Assembly: GCA_964348015.1 (NCBI GenBank)
Contig: CAYGBC010000013.1
Location: 1 to 64,000, forward strand
Source of the DNA: SOIA01 sp964348015
GTDB lineage: Bacteria; Acidobacteriota; Aminicenantia; Aminicenantales; Aminicenantaceae
Direction: 5' to 3'
Length of the DNA stretch: 64,000 bases
Shown here: in pieces, positions 59,030 through 64,000 of the stretch
Layout of the letters: each line of letters opens with the position of its first letter
Numbering within the stretch: position 1 is the stretch's first letter
Position numbers and translations under genes: made by a program
The notes under the pieces: model-generated
What the model was told of the DNA's origin: nothing
What the model saw: only the letters and a program-made list of their open reading frames with translations
The model's database searches: none

Positions 59030-60469
59030 TCATTCCTGATTCCCCTGTTTTTTCCCCGGTATGACCAAAGCGTTCGCCACCATTTCCAAAATCTGAACCA
59101 CTCTCATGTCCAGGTTGTAGTGTTTGATCACGTCGTTGAGGCCGTCCACACAGTTGTGGCATATGGTGCACACGATTTTTGCTCCAGTGGCCTTGAGCTG
59201 TTCCGCCTTTATTTGCGCGACTTCCAGGCGAAGAGGTCGGTACTCCGCCATCGACAGTAACCCGCTTCCCCCCGTGCAACAGAAGTTTTCAGTCCGGTTC
59301 GGAACCATTTCCCTGAATTCTGAACACACGCGTTTGAGTATCCAGCGGGGCTCTTCGATCAGGTCTCCGGAGCGGGCGATGTTGCAGGAATCATGAAAAG
59401 TCACGGGCTCCGGATTGTGCGTGGGATTCACTTTGATCCGTCCCTGTTGAATATAGCGAATCAGCGTGATGATGACCGATTCGGTCGGGATTTTTTGAGC
59501 GTAATCCGCCCAGTTATACCCTTCCCAGCGCGTGGACCGGTAACCGTGTCCGCATTCAGAGATCACGATTCGTTTTGCCCGGAGCTTTTTCGCGGCCTCA
59601 TACAGATTCTTGGCCACGTAGGCCCCTAACTTGTCATCTCCGGAGAAAAGACCGAAATTCGTCTGATCCCAGCCCCAGCGGGGCATCGTCCAGCTCTCCT
59701 CGGCAAAATGGAATATTTTAGCGGCATGGGCGATCGACCGGGGGTCGAATTTGATCTCCCGTGGATTGATGGTGTACATAAAATCACAGCCCTTCTTGTC
59801 TACCGGAATGTCGATTTCGGAGGTCCCGAGCTCTTCCTGGACTTCCTCTTTCATCCAATCCAGTGTTTCCAGGTAATCTTCTTCTGTGACTGCCATTTGA
59901 TTCCCGGATTCCCACTGGTCACGGCTCACGTTAAACACGCCTTCAGGAACAATCCCGAGTTCTGTCAGGATTCCTCTTGTCAATCGGATCAAAGCCGCCG
60001 TGTCCACCCCCATCGGGCAGTTGAGCGTGCAGCGGCGGCACTGGCTGCACATCCCGAAGACGATGTTTTTCAAGCGGTTGAGGTCCTCATCGCTGTCTGG
60101 AGAACGGGCACGCACCCACCAGGGAATGATCCGTCCGGTCCAATCCATATGTTTCTTCCAAATCCGGCGGATCTGGTCAGCCTTGTAGGCCGGTGTCATG
60201 GTCGGATCTTCAGGCCTGGCCAGCACATAATGACAGGAGTCCGTACACATGCCGCAGTGAACGCATGCGACCATTGAACTGACAACGGGCCTGTTTATTC
60301 TTTGGCTGAGGAGTGTTATGAACTTTTTGACGTTGTCTGCCTTGGGATCGTACAGTTTCAACCGGCCTTTGACCACACTCGGAAGTTTATCCTTTTTGGC
60401 TTTTTTTTGAGACTCTGTCTCCAGGGGGAGATTCACAACCTGGGATCTGTCTATTTTCTCATCACTCAA
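59030..60469 (-). CDS. HdrD/DsrK-like iron-sulfur subunit (CCG-domain oxidoreductase)
   Basis: The 479-aa product has two 4Fe-4S motifs, CVHCGMCTDSC (Cys69, 72, 75, 79) and CSQCRRCTLNC (Cys141, 144, 147, 151), followed by two CCG domains (ECGHGYR near 310; CNIARSG to FCCTGGSG, then CTICHNC). This is the layout of HdrD/DsrK-type subunits that pass electrons between membrane quinone or heme and thiol or disulfide substrates. Its start overlaps the membrane subunit by 8 bp. After the TGA the same frame stays open for 48 codons. Substrate unknown; no DsrAB or HdrABC is visible in the window. Confidence 0.92.
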   Translation of the reverse strand: MSDEKIDRSQVVNLPLETESQKKAKKDKLPSVVKGRLKLYDPKADNVKKFITLLSQRINRPVVSSMVACVHCGMCTDSCHYVLARPEDPTMTPAYKADQIRRIWKKHMDWTGRIIPWWVRARSPDSDEDLNRLKNIVFGMCSQCRRCTLNCPMGVDTAALIRLTRGILTELGIVPEGVFNVSRDQWESGNQMAVTEEDYLETLDWMKEEVQEELGTSEIDIPVDKKGCDFMYTINPREIKFDPRSIAHAAKIFHFAEESWTMPRWGWDQTNFGLFSGDDKLGAYVAKNLYEAAKKLRAKRIVISECGHGYRSTRWEGYNWADYAQKIPTESVIITLIRYIQQGRIKVNPTHNPEPVTFHDSCNIARSGDLIEEPRWILKRVCSEFREMVPNRTENFCCTGGSGLLSMAEYRPLRLEVAQIKAEQLKATGAKIVCTICHNCVDGLNDVIKHYNLDMRVVQILEMVANALVIPGKKQGNQE

Positions 60470-61163
60470 TTCGTGACTCCTCTTGCCTCAGATCGGGTCC
60501 TCTTGTCTTTAGGTTTTTCCTCGAATGAGTGCCTCTGTGTCCCATCGTTTTTCCGAGGAAATACCGGCTGAACGGATAGTAAAGATAGTGGCCGATTTTA
60601 GAGAAGGGCACATACACGAGCAGGAATGCGGTTATCGCAAAAAAGAAGATGAGCGGCCACTCGTTGGTTTCGTATCTGTTCGGAATGGCCCATACTCCCG
60701 CAGCACAAAACAGTATCATCAGGATGAGCGAGGCATAATCATCCAGAGAGCTGATCAGTCTCAAAGCAGGATGGGATATTCGTCTGATGAGCCTCATCAG
60801 ACCGACGATGAGAGCGGCTCCGACAAAGACCTGGAACAGGATAACCACAGCCTTGATTTTGAACAGCTCCGGCCAGTAGGGGATGATGAATGTGGCGGTA
60901 ATTGCTGCAGTTATGCCGATATGGAATAGCACAAACTGGACATAAAAGCCGGGCTTTTTCCTCGAGGACTCCATTGCCCAGGGCATTGCAATATTCATCA
61001 TCGAATAGATCACCCCTGCTTTTGCACTGCCGGCGGGATAGGTTTTTTCTTTGGTGTAGGTGAATTTGAACAGCCAGATGATACGGAAAATATACACGAT
61101 GGCGAGGAATGACAATGCTGCGATCTGAATTTCGTTTTCGAGGATTCGTAAAAAATCGCTCAT
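60462..61163 (-). CDS. NarI/DsrM-like heme-b membrane subunit
   Basis: The 233-aa product has five membrane helices (first IQIAALSFLAIVYIFRIIWL; last LIFFFAITAFLLVYVPFSK) and His residues in VLFHIGI and KIGHYLYYPFSR that suit b-type heme ligands, as in NarI/DsrM/HdrE-type subunits. It is the first gene of the operon with the iron-sulfur subunit and probably anchors it and exchanges electrons with quinone. GGAGGAGAG precedes the ATG. A strong promoter lies upstream at 61335-61362. Confidence 0.88.
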   Translation of the reverse strand: MSDFLRILENEIQIAALSFLAIVYIFRIIWLFKFTYTKEKTYPAGSAKAGVIYSMMNIAMPWAMESSRKKPGFYVQFVLFHIGITAAITATFIIPYWPELFKIKAVVILFQVFVGAALIVGLMRLIRRISHPALRLISSLDDYASLILMILFCAAGVWAIPNRYETNEWPLIFFFAITAFLLVYVPFSKIGHYLYYPFSRYFLGKTMGHRGTHSRKNLKTRGPDLRQEESRIE

Positions 61164-61294
61164 CTCTCCTCCAATGAAACCGGCCTGTTCGAGTCTGCTA
61201 AAGGGTTGTGTTCACCGCACATGAGTTTTTACTCATTTCGTTTGAAATGAATATTCAGCCGCTCCTTTTTGAGAATGAGTTGAAAATTTTGAGC

Positions 61295-61314
61295 CGGTCG
61301 TTCAAATGCGACCG
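61295..61314 (-). other. Hairpin in the 5' leader of the HdrD-like operon
   Basis: CGGTCG and CGACCG form a perfect 6-bp stem around an 8-nt loop, between the promoter at 61335-61362 and the start at 61163. The leader is about 165 nt long. No riboswitch class is recognised. Confidence 0.35.
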
Positions 61315-61334
61315 CTTGGGACAGAGTAAAATTC

Positions 61335-61362
61335 ATTATAACAAACCCTTTCTGGCTGTCAA
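61335..61362 (-). promoter_or_regulatory. Consensus promoter for the HdrD-like operon
   Basis: On the minus strand perfect TTGACA (forward 61357-61362), a 16-bp spacer ending TGT, and perfect TATAAT (61335-61340). This is the closest match to the sigma70 consensus in the window. Confidence 0.75.
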
Positions 61363-61458
61363 TCAAACGAGGGGATAACACGAGAAGCTTCGGATTCTCT
61401 GTGAATTATTCTATCCAGCTCTTTCTTGTCTATTCGCGATTGACATTCATTTTTCCCG

Positions 61459-62634
61459 ATGTTAAAAGCAAAGACACGGAGAATTTCCCAAATTCATTCA
61501 GGAAAGGAATTGAAAACGCTCGGCCTGATCATCAATCCCATTGCCGGAATGGGGGGACGTGTGGGTCTGAAGGGAACTGATGGTCCAGATATTCTCGAGA
61601 AAGCCCGGAGGCTTGGGGCCAAACCTCAGTCGCAGAAGCGTACGCAGGAAGCGTTACGGATGATCGAACCGATCAAGGAAAAAATAAATATAATCACGTG
61701 TGCAGGACAGATGGGAGAGGAAGCCGCTGTCCAGTGCGGTTTTAAACCCGCAGTCATCGATGTCGGAAGGGCGCGCGTGACCACTGCCTCAGACACTCAG
61801 AAAGCGGCCCGCGAGATGAAGGGCTCAGGTTTGGATTTACTGCTATTTGCAGGAGGAGATGGAACAGCCAGGGATATATATAAGGCTGTGGATGATTCGC
61901 AGGTCGTTTTGGGGATTCCCTCGGGAGTGAAGATCCACTCGGCTGCGTTTGCCTGTAATCCGGCCATCGCTGGAGAACTCGCCGCTCTTTACCTCGGGGG
62001 GAAAACGAAGAGAGTCAGAGAAGTCGAAGTCATGGATATCGATGAGGAGGACTACAGAAAAGGCCTTCTGTCCGCCAAGCTCTATGGATACTTGAAGATC
62101 CCGTACCGAAAAAGCTATGCGCAGTGCCTGAAAGCCGGAAGTCAGCCAGATGAAAGATATAACCAGCAGGCCATAGCGGCTCAGGTCGTGGAAAACATGC
62201 GTGATGAATTCTATTACATTATGGGTCCAGGCTCCACAACTCGAGCGGTGATGGACAGGCTGGAATTGGAAAGCACGCTTTTAGGAGTAGACCTGGTGCA
62301 CAAACAGAAGCTTGTCGGCCTGGATTTGAACGAGTCTGAACTGATCAAAAAAATCAACGGGGAAAAAACAAAGCTCATTATCACACCGATAGGCGGCCAG
62401 GGATACATATTGGGTCGGGGGAACCAGCAGATCAGCCCGGATGTCCTCCGGAAAGTCGGCAAAGAAAATATGGTAATAATTGCCACAACTCACAAGATCC
62501 ATTCATTTCAAGGCCGTCCGCTGTTGGTGGATACAGGAGAGGAGGAAACAGACCGGCTGCTGAGCGATTATTACAAAGTCATCACGGGCTATCGGGAAAG
62601 TGTAATCTATAAAGTGAGTTGTTCCCCGATTTGA
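61459..62634 (+). CDS. AcoX-like ATP-NAD kinase family protein
   Basis: The 391-aa product has the NAD-kinase-like fold of the AcoX group: LGLIINPIAGMGGRVGLKGTDG near residue 21 (the N-terminal signature), FAGGDGTARDI (GGDG motif) near 134 and IPSGVKIHSAAFACNP near 154. Relatives phosphorylate NAD or act in acetoin-type operons. The start is uncertain: the family usually starts about 17 residues later, at the TTG at 61510, and a TTGACA at 61440 could belong to a promoter whose transcript would begin after 61459. The C-terminus is intact. Confidence 0.9.
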   Translation: MLKAKTRRISQIHSGKELKTLGLIINPIAGMGGRVGLKGTDGPDILEKARRLGAKPQSQKRTQEALRMIEPIKEKINIITCAGQMGEEAAVQCGFKPAVIDVGRARVTTASDTQKAAREMKGSGLDLLLFAGGDGTARDIYKAVDDSQVVLGIPSGVKIHSAAFACNPAIAGELAALYLGGKTKRVREVEVMDIDEEDYRKGLLSAKLYGYLKIPYRKSYAQCLKAGSQPDERYNQQAIAAQVVENMRDEFYYIMGPGSTTRAVMDRLELESTLLGVDLVHKQKLVGLDLNESELIKKINGEKTKLIITPIGGQGYILGRGNQQISPDVLRKVGKENMVIIATTHKIHSFQGRPLLVDTGEEETDRLLSDYYKVITGYRESVIYKVSCSPI

Positions 62635-62750
62635 GAGGATGCGGGTATTCCGGATGCAAAAGGTCGGCCTGTCAGGATTTAAAAGTGAAACATCTTCAAG
62701 AAGAGGCATTTAAAGCTATTCGGTGCGGATAACTGAAGAGGAGGGAAAAA

Positions 62751-63779
62751 ATGTCGGATGATTGGAAGCCCCCGGATGATTGGACGGAAGTGACCACTCT
62801 AGAGGCTCATGCGGCAGGTGAGCCATTAAGAGTGATTACTGGAGGACTCGGAGATATCCCCGGGAAGACAGTCCTGGAGAAGAGGCGTTATGCCCAGGAG
62901 AATCTGGATCATCTCCGGACAGGATTGATGTGGGAACCCCGCGGACATGCGGACATGTACGGGGCCATAATCACCGAGCCTGTAACGAACGATGGAGATC
63001 TCGGTGTCTTGTTCATGCATAATGAAGGATTCAGCACGATGTGCGGCCACGGAATCATCGCTCTCACAAAGGTTGTGTTGGATACAGGGATGATCAATAA
63101 AAAAGGCGATAATCCTGTTGTTAAACTGGACACGCCTGCGGGAAGAGTCACCTCGACCGGACACAGAATCAACGGGAAGGTCAAGGAAGTCTCTTTCCAG
63201 AACGTCCCCTCTTTTGTCTACAAAAGCAATCAGGTCATAGATGTTCCGGATATCGGGACTGTCCAGTGCGATGTGGCTTTTGGAGGAGCCTTTTACGCAG
63301 TCTGCAATGTCAGAGAACTGGGCCTCGGTTTACGGGAAGGTGATTTGAATCGCTTGATTGACGCGGGAATGCGCATAAAGCGCGCGGTCATGGAGAGTAT
63401 GGAGATCGAACATCCCACGGATAAAGAGCTGGGATTTCTGTACGGGACCATTTTTGTCGGAAACCCGATAGAAACCGAACATCACAGCCGCAATGTCTGT
63501 ATCTTTGCAGAGGGAGAAGTTGACCGTTCCCCCACGGGAACAGGTCTCAGCGCCAGGGCCGCCGTACATTATACACGGGAGGAGCTGGCGCCCGGCCAAT
63601 CGATCACTGTAGAGAGTATTATCGGGACGAGTTTTCAAGTGAAGATCCTGGAAGTCGTGGAATTTGGAGTTTACAAGGCTGTGATTCCTGAGGTGACGGG
63701 GAGTGCGTCCATCACCGGACAGAGCAGGTTTTATTTCGACCCGGAGGACCCTCTCCAAAAAGGATTTATTTTTCGCTAA
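62751..63779 (+). CDS. trans-3-hydroxy-L-proline dehydratase (proline racemase family)
   Basis: The 342-aa product has the proline-racemase fold with first catalytic Cys98 in MCGHG. The second catalytic Cys (DRSPCGTG in racemases and 4-hydroxyproline epimerases) is Thr262 in DRSPTGTG. A Cys/Thr pair is the known mark of trans-3-hydroxy-L-proline dehydratase, which removes water to give pyrroline-2-carboxylate. GAGGAGGG precedes the ATG. A likely source of substrate is collagen-like peptides, which agrees with the proline-type peptidases nearby. A pyrroline-2-carboxylate reductase is not seen in the window. Confidence 0.9.
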   Translation: MSDDWKPPDDWTEVTTLEAHAAGEPLRVITGGLGDIPGKTVLEKRRYAQENLDHLRTGLMWEPRGHADMYGAIITEPVTNDGDLGVLFMHNEGFSTMCGHGIIALTKVVLDTGMINKKGDNPVVKLDTPAGRVTSTGHRINGKVKEVSFQNVPSFVYKSNQVIDVPDIGTVQCDVAFGGAFYAVCNVRELGLGLREGDLNRLIDAGMRIKRAVMESMEIEHPTDKELGFLYGTIFVGNPIETEHHSRNVCIFAEGEVDRSPTGTGLSARAAVHYTREELAPGQSITVESIIGTSFQVKILEVVEFGVYKAVIPEVTGSASITGQSRFYFDPEDPLQKGFIFR

Positions 63780-63854
63780 TACTTGAAGGATTTTCGGATG
63801 AAAACACTTCAGGAGAGATGAAGTGAGAATTAGCATCTCTAAAAACCACAGAGG

Positions 63855-64000
63855 TATGAAGAAAAAAAGATTTCAACCCTCGATCGCTGCTCTGAGCTTG
63901 ATTTTATTGGTTATTCTTTTTGTATCTTGTTCACGAAAGGGTGGAGTCGCGGATTTTCAGAGTTCATGGTTCAGGGCCTTTGACCGGCATTGGGTCGGTC
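63855..64000 (+). CDS. Lipoprotein gene cut by the window end
   Basis: From ATG 63855 the frame is open to the window end (48 codons plus 2 nt). It encodes MKKKRFQPS, a hydrophobic stretch (LSLILLVILFVSC) with lipobox FVSC, and then SRKGGVADFQSSWF. It is clearly an exported lipoprotein, but its fold cannot be told from this part. AGAGG lies directly before the ATG with almost no spacing, so translation may be weak or the start may differ. It is in line with the dehydratase gene, 75 bp downstream. Confidence 0.65.

Noticed and set aside
58857..59039. 60-codon plus-strand frame
   Set aside because: No ribosome site; composition is not protein-like; it runs into the end of the HdrD-like gene on the other strand.
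61440..61468. TTGACA as promoter of the ATP-NAD kinase gene
   Set aside because: The matching -10 (TAAAAG) is poor and would lie inside the annotated frame. It is kept only as an argument for the later TTG start.

Overview
The window reads like part of the chromosome of an uncultured diderm bacterium of the Acidobacteriota/Aminicenantes type. That placement is inferred from gene content, not from a marker gene. The signs are many signal peptides and lipoboxes, LolA-like and DUF3078-like envelope proteins, Ser/Thr kinases fused to TolB-type propellers, a tricorn-like protease, a GWxTD protein and many exported peptidases. Genes lie on both strands in short operons. Most have a strong AAAGGAGG-type ribosome site that usually settles the start codon. 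No rRNA, tRNA, CRISPR array, transposase or integrase was found.

Layout. 0.1-9.9 kb: tandem LolA-like exported proteins, an M16 peptidase pair (catalytic plus non-catalytic), two paralogous ~100-aa helical-repeat proteins behind near-identical promoters, an exported methyltransferase behind a possible attenuator, and several small envelope proteins. 10-15.6 kb: two membrane Ser/Thr kinases flanking a lipoprotein. 15.8-25.2 kb: DUF456 protein, M20 amidohydrolase plus tautomerase, DoxX plus gamma-glutamyltransferase, toastrack-type lipoprotein, YtcJ-like amidohydrolase, exported metallo-beta-lactamase-fold protein, and an exported protein resembling PI3/4-kinase/Fam20-fold kinases. 25.4-37 kb: diguanylate cyclase, S9 peptidase, THAP4-like protein, cation-diffusion transporter with altered metal ligands, methyltransferase, tricorn-like protease, second M20 enzyme, RraA-family protein. 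37.3-41.9 kb: compact amino-sugar operon of two phosphohexomutase paralogs (the first lacking catalytic residues), nagB and nagA. 42-49.5 kb: GWxTD lipoprotein, remnant of an Fe-S membrane protein, SDR lacking its catalytic lysine, gcvPA-gcvPB, DUF3078 protein, zinc-ribbon/thioredoxin protein. 49.6-64 kb: DUF4139 protein, GH29 fucosidase with CHB_HEX and PA14 modules, amino-acid permease plus amidohydrolase, large S9 peptidase, two-subunit HdrD/DsrK-like plus heme-b membrane complex, AcoX-like ATP-NAD kinase, trans-3-hydroxy-L-proline dehydratase, and a lipoprotein cut by the window end.

Taken together the genes suggest a heterotroph that digests proteins and peptides outside the cytoplasm (S9, S41/tricorn, M16, M20, GGT), takes up amino acids, and breaks down glycine and hydroxyproline, alongside recycling of fucose and N-acetylglucosamine. 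A 28-bp motif of the GTCATTGCGAG...GCAATCTC type occurs in intergenic clusters in both orientations. Several promoters share TTGAC(A/T), a 17-bp spacer and an extended -10 of the form TGnTATT.
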